A stretch of DNA of 49,121 nt from Chara braunii. Its lineage: Eukaryota; Streptophyta; Charophyceae; Charales; Characeae. A program made the translations under genes and the position numbers. The DNA lies in assembly GCA_003427395.1 (NCBI GenBank), contig BFEA01000231.1, forward strand, positions 324,697 through 373,817, in the 5' to 3' direction. The notes under the pieces are model-generated. The model had not been told where the DNA came from. It did not search any database and saw nothing but the letters and a program-made list of their open reading frames with translations. Of the stretch, positions 22,501 to 32,814 are shown one piece after another. Position 1 is the first letter of the stretch, and the number at the start of each line of letters is the position of its first letter.

Positions 22501-23999
22501 GACCTTTTTCTTTTTTTTTTTTTTTCTTTTTTTTTTTTGGNTACACTCAGCTGCAGCTCATCACTTTGGGACCTCTGCCCACTCTTTTTCCCTGCTGCTC
22601 ACACTGCAAGGTGAGCAAAAAAAAAAGGGACAACTTGTGGCAGCCTTTTTATGATCGAAGGAGGGGGAACACGAAAAGTACCCCGAGTTTAATGATTTTT
22701 AAATAAAAAGTCACTAAATAAAAACATTTGAAAAAATTTACGTATGTAGGATAGATGCCCACCTACCTGGAGAAAAAATTTCAAGGCCAGCAAAAATCAT
22801 GTTGACAATCAAAAAATTATAAGCACAAATTCAAAAATATGAGCTTTTTAAACTTTTGATCCTGATTTTCCCCCTTTTTCTTCTTGCATTTCTCTGCCAA
22901 CCTTGCCCCTGGGCCATTGGAACCTCATGAACTCTTAAAACACAAACTCAAGTTCGAATCCAGATGCAGTTAGGTGAACAGGGGGGATACTTACCTCCTA
23001 GCTGCTGCCTGTCCCCTCTGCCTCAAGGGCTTACCAACAAGACAAGACACTTCATAGTGCAGTTGAGAAGCCACGAACCAATATAATACACATGCAATCA
23101 GGGGGCAACTTCACGATAACGGACCCCATCCCTCTTCTCACCAAATATGCAAAATAAGGGTGAATTTTTGGCTAGAAGCGGGATAGATACTCCGCCGTTT
23201 TCTTTCTTTTGTGCAACCCGTTCGCCTAAACGAACGGGTGCAAAGACTTTTAGCAGTTCGAGAGAGAGGGGGGGGGGATCTAAGCAAAAAAAAAAATAAA
23301 GATATATGCTTCATTTCTCGATTTATACGTGTCATCCTTGCGCAGGGGCGATGCTAATCTTCGCGGGGTTGTTTTTCAGCCGCGTGATCTGATTGATCGC
23401 ACGACCGAAAACGGTCGCGCCAAAAGGCTGGCTGCTCCAAATTGGGCTAGGTCCTTTTTCACGCTGAAATAGGAGCAACTCTTCCTTATGAAGAGGTTAG
23501 CCCAGCGAGGTATCGCTTATGGCCTCACACACGCTGCGCCTGCGTACTCCAACAGCCGCAGCCGCTGGCCAGCCACGCTGTCCCCAACATGGTGACCTCC
23601 TGGCGGCTCGACACGCATGTCACGGCCACGTACACGACGCGACCATCTATTTAGCCTTCTAAGGCCCTAAATCGCGTGGTCGTGGCCGCGCGTTATTATT
23701 ATTTTTTTTTTTTCAAGGTAAAATAAGTATAGTCTTAGCATTCCCACGACCGTATGCCCCTGCGGCCTTGTCAGGATCCGTGGACGACAGGTCGTACTGC
23801 CGAGTACCGCTATTTTGGTCGGACGTCAACGACGTCAAGTTATAAAACTTTAAGTCTCCCGGTCATAGGGTTGGTCTGAATAAACTTTGGCAGCGTCAGT
23901 TTCATCAAGTCCTTCAATTCAACGAAAGCGTCGGACAGTGTCTGACATTGAAAATCCCCGGCAAATACCCTTGTCAGGGTCAGGGTATTTGCCCCGACA
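19541..23999 (-). repeat. 5' LTR (4459 bp)
   Basis: Ends are TGTCGGGGCAAATACCC (right, minus strand) and GCGCTCGACA (left). It preserves the empty sites for both MITEs of the other LTR. It contains one undetermined base (22541) beside a T-run. The 131-aa frame at 21427-21822 has its counterpart in the other LTR but no domain. Confidence 0.93.
23312..23362 (-). pseudogene. U6 snRNA 3' fragment in the 5' LTR
   Basis: The minus strand reads GAAGATTAGCATCGCCCCTG then CGCAAGGATGACACG, TATAAATCGAGAAATGA. Against canonical U6 there is one change in GATTAGCATGGCCCC and two in the CACGCACAAATCG segment. A T-rich run (CTTTATTTTTTTTTTTT) follows about ten bases beyond the U6 end, as in a Pol III-terminated gene. 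The first 40 or so bases of U6 are missing. Confidence 0.92.
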
Positions 24000-25113
24000 A
24001 CGCTCCTCTCCATAGTGTGCAGAAGAGGGTTGGACACGCGATCACATTCCCGATTGTCTAGCCTCATGAGATTAATCCCTCAAGGCGCGTGCCAACCGAC
24101 ACGAGTGACGAAAGTGACCCTCAAAACCATTGACGACGGCATGGTTATGGGTACCACATAGTACACCATTATTGCGACTGCTTGCATATTCATTGCATTG
24201 GTTAGTCGATATGATAAAGTTTGCGTCTCCGCGCTATTTACTCAGAGTCTCGTGCACGATGCTTACTTATTTAGTCGTCGAAAAGTTATGGGTTGAAAGT
24301 GGAAAGAGGGACTAGGCACAACTTATGTATGAAGTTGAGTTTATTATCATTGAAAGTGTATCGCGTGGTTAGATTGGCCGTCCTAGTCGATTGGCGTTGA
24401 GCCCCGCTTGGGAGATCAGTGCCCTGAGCGCCGATTCGCGTACGGGTTCGATTAAGGCGTTGACCGCATGTACCCCCTATACTACAACGAACGAGAAACG
24501 CCCTTGGCTGGGCCACCTCTACGATTGCATCTGAGAAGCTTTCGCATCTGGTTTGGTAGCTCGATGGGGATGCACTCACCAAAGGGATGGTGACAGCTAC
24601 CGTAGGTGGAGGTAAGTTGTACCTCCTGTGACCCTATCTTGTCGGAGGGGTTCTTGAGAGGTATGGCTGGCACACTCGGCCGGATAGGCAATGCTTTGAA
24701 AGAAGTCCTGCAAAATCCTGCGTGACGCGGCCGGGAGGGTCCCCCCAGTAGGACCGATGCGCTTGACACCACCTCTCTCTCTCTCTGTTTCTCTCTCTTG
24801 CTTCCCCGTGCAATATTCCCCGCCTCATGCTCCTGGAAGTGATCGTTTTTTTCTCTCTTTTTCTTTTCCTTTCCCCACTCCCCCTCGTTGTCGGTCTGCC
24901 CGTGCTTTTGGGCACGACTGGACCCCTCACGTATTTGTTTTTCAAGCGGGGAAAGGTACTGGTGGTTTCAAGCGTGCTCGACTGAGCACTTGAAGACCCT
25001 CAATTTTCAAGAGGTGTCCGTCACACTACTGAACAAAAAACAAAAGGGGCAGCTATGCGGGAGTCATAAAAACATATTTGCATCGGATCCAGGAGTGTTG
25101 CACTTTCAGGAGT
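24000..25113. other. Intergenic, right flank of the LTR element
   Basis: Starts with the ACGC target duplication. A CT-rich run lies at 24,770-24,800. No gene, terminal inverted repeat or RNA gene recognised. Confidence 0.5.
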
Positions 25114-26490
25114 GGCTTCTGTGGTCGATCGTTGCATTCGTGGCTCACAGTGGAGGAGGATGGCGACGCTCGCAGGACGACACTCGTATGCGTAGTCGGG
25201 CAGTGCGCGGGCCCCAACGGTCGACCTTCGAATTCACAGCGTCCACCTCTGTTGTGTTTTGCGGCGTTTGTCGTGATATGAAGGTCCCGCCAGTGCGTCG
25301 TTTGTGGACATGCGGGAGGGCAGTTGCGCAGTACTGTGCTTGCATGGTGCACCCGAAGGCGAGTTAGATGGCAGACGTGCTGCGTAGATTGCCTCTGCTG
25401 GTGCTGGTCGTCGTCGTCTTCCTGTTTGTCGTCTTCTTCCACGTCTGTTTGTCGTGTCGGGCGTGGAACACACGTCGCAAGCGGAGGGCGTCAACGAGAA
25501 GGCCACGCACGGACCGACGGATGGCGAACATGCAGGCAGGCGCGCCACAAGTGGTCGGTCAGGGCGGAAGGCGGGCTTCTGTAGTCGACCGTTGCATTCG
25601 TAGCTCACAGCCGAGGAGGATGACCACGCTCGCAGGACGACACTCGCACGCGTAGTCGGGCAGTGCGCAGGCCCCAACGGTCGACTTTCAAATTCACGGC
25701 GTCCACCTCTGTTGTGTTCTGCGGCGTTTGTCGCGATATGAAGGTCCCGCCAGTGCGTCATTTGTGGACATGCCGGAGGGCAGTTGCGTAGTACTGTGCT
25801 TGCGTGGTGCACCCGAAGGCGAGTTAGATGGCAGACGTGCTGCGTAGATTGCCTCTGCTGGTGCTGGTCGTCGTCGTCTTCCTGTTTGTCGTCTTCCTCC
25901 ACGTCTGTTTGTAGTGTCGGCCATGGTACACACGTCGCAAGCGGAGGGCGTCAACGAGAAGGCCACGCACGGACCGACGGATGGCGAACATGCAGGCAGG
26001 TGCGCCACAAGTGGTCGGTCAGGGCGGAAGGCGGGCTTCTGTAATCGACCGTTGCATTCGTAGCTCACAGCAAAGGAGGATGACCACGCTCGCAGGACGA
26101 CACTCGTACTCGTAGTCGGGCAGTGCGCGGGCCCCAACGGTCGACTTTCGAATTCACGGCGTCCACCTCTGTTGTGTTCTGCACCGTTTGTCGCGATATG
26201 AAGGTCCCGCCAGTGCGTCGTTTGTGGACATGCGGGAGGGCAGTTGCGCAGTGCTGTGCTTGCGTGGTGCACCCGAAGGCGAGTTAGATGGCAGACGTGC
26301 TGCGTAGATTGCCTCTGTTGGTGCTGGTCGTCGTCGTCTTCCTGTTTGTCGTCTTCCTCCACGTCTTTTTGTCGTGCCTGCCGTGGAACACACGTCGCAA
26401 GTGGAGGGCGTCAACGAGAAGGCCACGCACGGACCGACGGATGGCGAAGACGCAGGCAGGCGCGCCACAAGTGGTCGGTCAGGGCGGAAG
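25114..26490. repeat. Three tandem copies of a 460-bp leader unit
   Basis: Units start at 25114, 25574 and 26034, each with GGCTTCTGTRRTCGAYCG, and are nearly identical. Each unit carries an ATG (25368, 25828, 26288) opening the same short frame, MADVLRRLPLLVLVVVVFLF. In unit 1 the frame runs 95 codons, in unit 2 it stops early (TAG), and in unit 3 it enters the 630-codon Myb-like ORF. The arrangement resembles the monomeric promoter or leader repeats at the 5' end of some transposons. Confidence 0.92.
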
Positions 26491-28180
26491 TCTCCCGTCG
26501 ACGGAGGCGCCCCGACAAAGGTACGATCCGTCAGCGTATAGCCATCTGCAGTCGTGGGAGACGCCGCTGCCCCCATCGGACGAGGAGGTGGAGGCGGAGG
26601 AACTGGGGACGTTGGCTTTGGCCAGCGGATCGACCCAGTTGTTGTTTTCGCAGACGTTGATAGCAGGAGGGTCGGCCAACAAGGAAGGCGGTGAGTTCAC
26701 ATCCCTCCCGGAAGCAGGCTTGGACCGCGACGACGACGGAGAAGTTGATCTGAGGTTCCGGTTGTCGTCGGACAGCGCGAGAGAGGCTAGCCGGACATTC
26801 ATCATCGAAGAGCAACCTTCGCCACATTCCCTGCAACGTCCGCGAGAAGAGCACACGGAACAGTCGACACTTCGTGGCGGTGCTTCCCTTACTGCACATG
26901 TCGGGCCGTCATCGACAGCGCGCCAGCGTGGAGCGAGCACGCCGTCCTTCGATCCACTACGAAAGACATTGCCCGCACGCAGCGAGGTATCTGCAGCAGC
27001 CACACGCATCAGCGGAGTCGCGGCAGCGCCCGCCCGCAACAGCGTTGGGCGATCGAATATATCCAACCCAGCACCCACGCCCGATGATGAATTCAGAGGC
27101 GATCCCGCTTGCAGACCGGTGGTGCGTCCGCAGCCTACGGTGGAGAACATAACAGACGGAGTGTCGAACATGAGGGCACACAGCAATGGTGTTGGCGAGA
27201 ATGGCGGTGCTGGCGACGATGCCGACGATGGATACAGGGAGGACGTCGAAGCCGTTGATGACGACAGCGATGCGCCTATTCGGCCTTTGGGGAAGGCGGG
27301 TGGGAGGGGGAGAGGACGCGGCAGAGGTGGTGGTCGAGGTCAATTCGCAGGGCGTGGCAGCAGAGTAGCCGATGGCGACGATGGCGGAAAATCAGCGGCG
27401 TATTGGTCCACAGACGATCAACTGCTCCTGGTGCGCTGCAAGCGGGAGCAGGACATGCACCTTGCCGGCCTTGGGCACAGCTACAGTCGAATGCGAACGA
27501 AAGAATGGAAGTGGGAGGACATCGCGAAACAGATGGCGAACGCGGGCTGTCCTAGAGAGGCCGATGACTGCATGAAGAAGTCGGACAATCTATTCCAGAA
27601 CTACAAGAAGATACAAAGGTTCCAGAATGCCGGCGGCGAGGCAGATTTCTTCAGGCTGTCAAATGAAGAGAGGAAGGACCACAATTTCAAGTTTCGGATG
27701 GTGAGAGCGCTCTACAACGAGATCCATGGAGGCATGCTGGGAAACCACACCATTTTCCCTCCCAACATCGCAGACACAGGTAATCCGGACGGCGTGCAGT
27801 TGCCGAGACGAGGAGCGGGCAGCGGGGAGTCTGTCAGTAGTGAGGCGGCCGATGATGGGTGGGCGGAAGAACGTTCTTCGCCGAGGGAGTCCGACAACAA
27901 TGTAGGCAGCGGGGCCCGAAGCATGAAGCGGAAGAACGCGCGACAGCAGGCGCTGGAGTCCATCACCGACGTCATGGATCGGCACGGCGCACTGATGTCC
28001 TCGACGATGGAGTCCTCCAGCAAGCGACAATGCAGCGTTTTGACGAGGCAGTGTGACATCCTCGACCAGGAAGTTGCAGTTCAAAAAGAGCACTACGAAG
28101 CGTCCGATGAAACGCAGAGGATGGTGTGCCACGCCTTGATGGAGATCGCTGCCGCCATCCGTGGTCGCTCTACGATGTAA
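26288..28180 (+). CDS. Myb/SANT-like transposon protein (PIF/Harbinger ORF1 type)
   Basis: Intact single-exon frame of 630 codons. Residues 1-68 come from the third leader repeat and include a hydrophobic run (about 8-30) that is odd for a nuclear protein; ATG 26432 would remove it. Residues 69-335 are low complexity and probably disordered. Residues 339-357 are an RG/GG-rich stretch. Residues 372-450 form a Myb/SANT or trihelix-like DNA-binding domain with the spaced tryptophans of YWSTDDQLLLV, EWKWEDIA and an aromatic third helix. The C-terminal 85 residues are helical and charged. In PIF/Harbinger elements such proteins bind subterminal DNA and help bring the transposase into the nucleus. 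Intact length and frame suggest it is still translatable. Confidence 0.85.
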   Translation: MADVLRRLPLLVLVVVVFLFVVFLHVFLSCLPWNTRRKWRASTRRPRTDRRMAKTQAGAPQVVGQGGSLPSTEAPRQRYDPSAYSHLQSWETPLPPSDEEVEAEELGTLALASGSTQLLFSQTLIAGGSANKEGGEFTSLPEAGLDRDDDGEVDLRFRLSSDSAREASRTFIIEEQPSPHSLQRPREEHTEQSTLRGGASLTAHVGPSSTARQRGASTPSFDPLRKTLPARSEVSAAATRISGVAAAPARNSVGRSNISNPAPTPDDEFRGDPACRPVVRPQPTVENITDGVSNMRAHSNGVGENGGAGDDADDGYREDVEAVDDDSDAPIRPLGKAGGRGRGRGRGGGRGQFAGRGSRVADGDDGGKSAAYWSTDDQLLLVRCKREQDMHLAGLGHSYSRMRTKEWKWEDIAKQMANAGCPREADDCMKKSDNLFQNYKKIQRFQNAGGEADFFRLSNEERKDHNFKFRMVRALYNEIHGGMLGNHTIFPPNIADTGNPDGVQLPRRGAGSGESVSSEAADDGWAEERSSPRESDNNVGSGARSMKRKNARQQALESITDVMDRHGALMSSTMESSSKRQCSVLTRQCDILDQEVAVQKEHYEASDETQRMVCHALMEIAAAIRGRSTM

Positions 28181-29337
28181 GCCGTCGGATCGTCTATGAG
28201 ATGATGTTCATTCATTGTTATCATCATCGGCAGATTGCCAGTGGAGCATAACGGTCGTTAGAGATTGTAGCAATGTCGTCGGCGGTAGCCGAGGGTGGTT
28301 TGATGGCGAGTTGTAGTGATGTAGCCCGTTTTCGAGACCGATGTCCATGTACAGCCGTCGACGTCGCAAATGACCTTCGTGGTGGCGAAGTGTAGTGTCA
28401 GCGATTTGTTTTCCTTTCTTATTTGTATTTTTTTGTTTCCCCATTTATCGGGGTTTGATGTCTTTGTTGAGGATGCAGTTGAAGGTTTTCGGGGAGGGCT
28501 GCCGCGGAAGGCATGCGTTGTTGCAAGGCGAGCCGTCGTGGGGGATCGGCGCAGATAGTAACACAGTGGGGTTGTACTAGGCGTCGGGTCGGTCCATGCA
28601 TGGCGGATCACATGGGGAGGGTTGTTGTTGGGTTGGTTGGGTGTATAGAATTCCGTCGGAATCAACAGAAATTTAATATCGTCTTTAAAAAAATAAAAGG
28701 ATGCTTCTCCGAATGAGGGTTTGGGGGTTTGTGGGGGGGGGGGCGTAAAGATTGGTGTTTTTTTTCGGGGGTTCGGGTGGGCATTGCCATGGTGCACGGA
28801 CACATTATTTAACCCAGCCCGCGAACGCTAACCGCAATCTGCGCAGTGTGCCATCGATCACTCCCTCCAAATTCGTGCCACCTAAGTCCGCTCCTGCCAG
28901 TCCCTCCGCAGTGGTGCAGAAGCTGCGTTGTAGTTAAGGCCCGCTGGTGCACGTCGCCTGCTCTGTGCGCGTCGTCGTCATCAGAGAACTCTTCGCCATC
29001 GCCATGGCCTGTCGTTTTCCGGAAACGGCACAATCGTCTGCGCTGTCGTCCACCACGCCTTCGATCATCGGTTGTCGTTGTTGAGTCGCGTTCGTCTTTT
29101 CGCGTCAAGCAGTCTGCGCATTGATCCGTCATGTGGACGTCGACCGTGGAGTTCATTAACTCATATCCATCGCTGTGCCCTTGTGCGGCATTCGACGGAC
29201 GGCGCCGCATCTTCCCGCTTCAGCTTTCGCGGTGGCAGATAATGGCTCCGAGGCGAGGAGGCGGCGGTGAAGCTCATGGCAAAAAACGTGATGCAGTCAC
29301 TTAACAGACGGCGGGCGGTTTAGGTGGGGGACGTCAC
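28181..29337. other. Spacer between transposon ORFs
   Basis: Frames are shadows or low complexity. An AATAAA at about 28,690 is a possible polyadenylation signal for the Myb-like ORF. The region before ATG 29338 has no clear TATA box. Confidence 0.5.
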
Positions 29338-30855
29338 ATGACGAGGACGAAACGGTCACTTCAGGACGCGAGTTCTGTCAGCGGCGCGCACTTGGACGGC
29401 GACGGTTGGGGAAGACCAAGCGACGGCGAAGGCCACAACGAGACGGGATACCCCGCTATGGAGGAGGTGGCGCGAATGGAGCACGACCAGATCATACTTG
29501 TAACGACGCCACAAGGGAGACATCGCGAAGATGCAGGAACCGGGACATCTGCGGCGACGCCACGTGTGCAACAAGCAGTCGGCGAATGAGGATCTGGCGG
29601 TGCGGCGACGCCACATGTACAACAAGCAGTTGGCGAGAGAGGATCTGCCGGTGCAGGAGATGCGTCCATGCTTGGAGATCAGGCGCAGGTTCGCGGCGCC
29701 GCTGCGGTCGTCGACGAAGCGGCGGACACACCTCGTGGAACGGGAGGAGGGGGGCGGAAGGCCGAGGAGGCGACGAGGACATTGGAGATCCCCCGCGCGG
29801 AGAAGAGAAAGGTGGTGGAGGACGACGAGCCACTTGTTAACAGGGTCCGCAAAGGTGGAGTGGTCAAAGAGCTGGTTGATCGGGCGAAACTATGGGTGGA
29901 CGACAAGTCGTTCTGGACGTCGGGGGAGGGCCGCAGGCTGTACAACATTGTGAACGACGCACGGGAGTACCTCGTCGCCATCGCCAGAGGAGGTCCTTTG
30001 CCGAAGGTCCCGAGAAGTGTAGCCTTGCCGAGGTCGAACGTCACGGTGACGAGGCTCACTGATTCCGCGCAGTTGCAGGGAGCGACTGATCGCGCGTTGA
30101 AGTTCCAGAACGCGGTGATGCGTGTTCTGCACGAATGGGTCTTCAAGTCCAGAAGCAGGGAGAGGGGGTACACTCTCGCCTTCCAGTACCTCCTCGAATC
30201 GGTGGCCACGGACTTCGCGCGCGCGATGTGGCTCGGAGAGGACTGGAGCAACGTCATCAGCCCCGCCATTTGCGCGCACACTCTGGAGCTCGGGATGGAC
30301 CTGCCTCTGGGGTACGCAGGTGCTTACATCGAAGACATGCCTCGGGATGACGACATGGCTACTTACCAGGAAGCGGCTGTCAAGCGACTGATTGTTGCGT
30401 TCAGCGCGGCGGTAGAAATAGGGAACGCGATGGATGGAGGATGCAAAAGTCAGGACCGTTTGTCCCGTGTTGCGGAGAGCTTCAAGGTCCTCTTGGCGGC
30501 TGCCATGTGGATAATGCGATTAGCGGGAGACGATCCGAGGTCTCACTACGAAGCTTTCTACTTCTGCAACCTCGTCGCAAAGCCCGTTATGGTGGCGTCC
30601 ATGCACCGCATCTTCGATCACCGTCGCCACACCTTGGCCGCCACGAACGCCGCAACCGAGCGACTGGGGAAAGCGCAGTTGACGTTGGGCCACGCGCCCA
30701 ATTTCATCCCGGACTGGGCTAAGTGCGGGGTGAGATTCGGCCATGACGCGAGTTTGAGTGGACCCGACGAGGCGAGAGGGCTTGAATGGTTGGGCACAGG
30801 CCCTCCGGCGTGCGAGGACGACGACGACGACGATGATGATGCCGAAGACAGCTGA
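29338..30855 (+). pseudogene. Uncharacterised transposon-associated ORF, one in-frame stop
   Basis: One reading frame runs from ATG 29338 to 30855 and is broken only by TGA at 29587-29589. ATG 29668 gives an intact 395-codon protein after it. I recognise no catalytic domain. The first 100 or so codons are low complexity and contain two copies of an ATPRVQQAVGE-like unit; the stop sits where the second unit has AGA. A conserved-looking globular helical part follows, with AKLWVDDKSFW, RRLYNIVNDAREYL, LPRSNVTVTRL, WVFKSR and HAPNFIPDWAKCGVRFGHD segments. The tail is acidic. It lies between the Myb-like ORF and the convergent transposase. The family resembles predicted Chara proteins as I recall them. 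A transposition accessory role is only inferred from position. Confidence 0.7.
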
Positions 30856-30951
30856 ACGCCACCCGGGAGGAGGAGGACGACGACGACGACGATGATGATG
30901 CCGAAGACAGCTGAACGCCACCCGGGAGGAGGAGGACGACGACGACGACGA
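30814..30951. repeat. 59-bp tandem repeat duplicating a stop codon
   Basis: Units begin GAGGACGACGACGAC at 30814, 30873 and (partial) 30932. The first unit contains the acidic C-terminus and TGA of the preceding ORF; the second repeats both outside the frame. The copies look identical, so the event is recent. Confidence 0.92.
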
Positions 30952-31269
30952 TGGTGTGCGTCGGCGGGGGGTGGGACTTTCGTGGCAGCCTGGACACCGA
31001 GGCCTCATCACGCCGCGATAACCTCGAAGGTGCTGCACAATCACGACGGGGACGATAGCGACGCGTGCTGATGACGCCATGGGGACGTCGGTTCGGGCGA
31101 GTACGGCACGACGGCGGCGCGCAGCAGAGGGAGACATTGAAGAGAAGAACAACGCACGTCTAGTACATGTGCAGGCAGTCTGCGGAAGAGGATGCCCACG
31201 CGTGATGATGCCCTATTCGACAACGCTCCCCACACAACGATGGCCGCGCCGCTGCGGAAGAGGGTGCTG
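30952..31269. other. Spacer, nothing recognised
   Basis: GC-rich sequence without a supported frame. Confidence 0.5.
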
Positions 31270-31338
31270 ACGGTGATGATGATGACGACGTGGATGATGA
31301 CGACGACGATGACGATGATGATGATGATGATGATAGCG

Positions 31339-31377
<39 letters not shown>

Positions 31378-31489
31378 GCGAGGATGATGATGATGATGAC
31401 GACCACGATGATGATGATGGTGATGATGACGTCGATGGCGATGATGATGATGATGATGATGATGATGACGATGACGATGATGATGATGT

Positions 31490-31520
<31 letters not shown>

Positions 31521-31613
31521 GGTGATGATGATGATGACGAATACGATGATGATGACCACGACGGCGATGATGACGACGATGATGATGATAATGACGATAA
31601 CGAAGATGATAAC
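31270..31613. repeat. (GAT)n trinucleotide array, about 340 bp
   Basis: Imperfect GAT repeats with GAC and GGT variants. It opens poly-Asp, poly-Met and poly-His/Ile frames on several frames at once, which is a property of the repeat rather than a gene. Confidence 0.95.
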
Positions 31614-32814
31614 CCGTCGGAGGTGACGCGGGCAAGGCACTTTTTGTGTTTGTTTTTGGTCGAGCAGGGCGCTGCTCGACGTTGTAAATACAGTGGACTG
31701 GAAGTGCGATCGGTTCAGCAGGGGTCTTTTCGTGTTATTGCATATATCTGCTTCTGCTTGTCGTTTTGTTTTTTGTTTTTTTTTGCAAGGCGACATCTCT
31801 TCGCGCGATGGCGGGTGTTGCAGCAGATATCTGCTTCTGCTTGTCGTTTCTTTTTTTTTATTTTTTAGTAAGGCGACATCTATTCGCACGATGGCGGATG
31901 ACGTGCTTTGGTTTAGCAGGGGTCTTTGCGATAGTCATGTATTCCGCAATTTGCGGTGCACGTTCAATCTTCCGACGCTGTCTTCATGATCATTCGGGGA
32001 AGAATACCATTCACAAGCCACATTGTTCAAATATGTGTTCTTTGTTTTTACGATGCGTTTTGAACGCGCTGTCCTTTTCTCACGAATGGGTCGTGCTTTG
32101 TTTGCCATCATTCATGTTATGCTTCTTTTGCATGTATTTTATTTTATCCCCTTTTCGTTGGTTTCCAAATGCATCTACATCAAAGGAAAACCCAAATCGT
32201 CATTTTTTTTTTTTTTTTTTTTTTTTTTCTTTTTTTCCACGTCGTCCGAACATACCATTACGTTCGCTTCAGAAAACATGACATTGAAGAAGAAGAGTTT
32301 GGCCATGCAATCTATTTGCTTGAGAATTATGACGTTGAAGATGAACAACATGGACATACAATCTGAATGCCTGCATTGTTAGTAATTCCACAGATTTAAG
32401 AAGTGCACCGAATGTGTGCCAGTCATTGACAGACCTCAAACAATTGTAGATCGACAAAAAAGAGGTTCGTAGAACGGAAAAAAAAAAACAAAGTCCATAT
32501 ATTAAAACGTCGAACAAATGCACGAAGCACACCAAAAAGACAACGCAGCGCTACACACCCTAGTGGTCTCCCCACCGTCGAAACTTCCAACACGACTGAC
32601 GCCTACAATGCCGACTACCAGGCGGCGTCACAGGCTACAACGCGACTTCGCGCGAGACATGAACTCAGTGGCGGCCAACAAACCGCCACACAGGAGGGGA
32701 GGGGAACGCAAGTGGGGCGACCACGCTAAACATCCCAGAGCTTCAGAAACACTACCTCCTTCCTACCGACCCCCTTCGTCCAATCCGACCATCCCCTTGT
32801 TCTTCTGTGTGCAT
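31614..32814. other. Spacer with small tandem duplications and poly-T
   Basis: Contains an 83-bp duplication (units starting TATCTGCTTCTGCTTGTCG at 31745 and 31828), a T-run at about 32,203-32,236, and a diverged duplication of about 51 bp (32,280-32,385). It is downstream of both the unknown ORF and the transposase, so it may include their 3' untranslated regions. Confidence 0.55.

Larger units (their letters stand above)
10993..23999 (-). mobile_element. Complete non-autonomous Ty3/gypsy-like LTR retrotransposon with giant LTRs
   Basis: Read on the minus strand the order is 5' LTR (23999-19541), two-base spacer, PBS (19538-19521), gag (19333-18281), minisatellite (17450-16918), possible PPT, 3' LTR (16424-10993). 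The LTR termini are TGTCG...CGACA (left copy TGT-GGGG). The flanks carry ACGC on both sides (10989-10992, 24000-24003); a 5-bp AACGC is possible if the terminal A is shared. The internal region is only 3,116 bp and shows no protease, reverse transcriptase, RNase H or integrase. LTR length and pol loss fit the LARD or TR-GAG class of plant elements. By eye the LTRs differ at about 6% over a 125-bp stretch near their 5' end, so the insertion is not recent. Confidence 0.93.

Noticed and set aside
25234-26362. Two 222-codon minus-strand frames across the leader repeats
   Set aside because: They are the same frame repeated with the 460-bp period, antisense to the Myb-like ORF start, and carry no domain.
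26288-26380. Signal peptide or membrane anchor on the Myb-like protein
   Set aside because: The hydrophobic run comes from GTC-repeat codons in the leader repeat. A nuclear DNA-binding role makes a membrane anchor improbable, and a later ATG is available.
31290-31868. 192-codon plus-strand frame starting with poly-Asp
   Set aside because: It is created by the GAT array. Alternative frames and the opposite strand are also open, and no domain follows.
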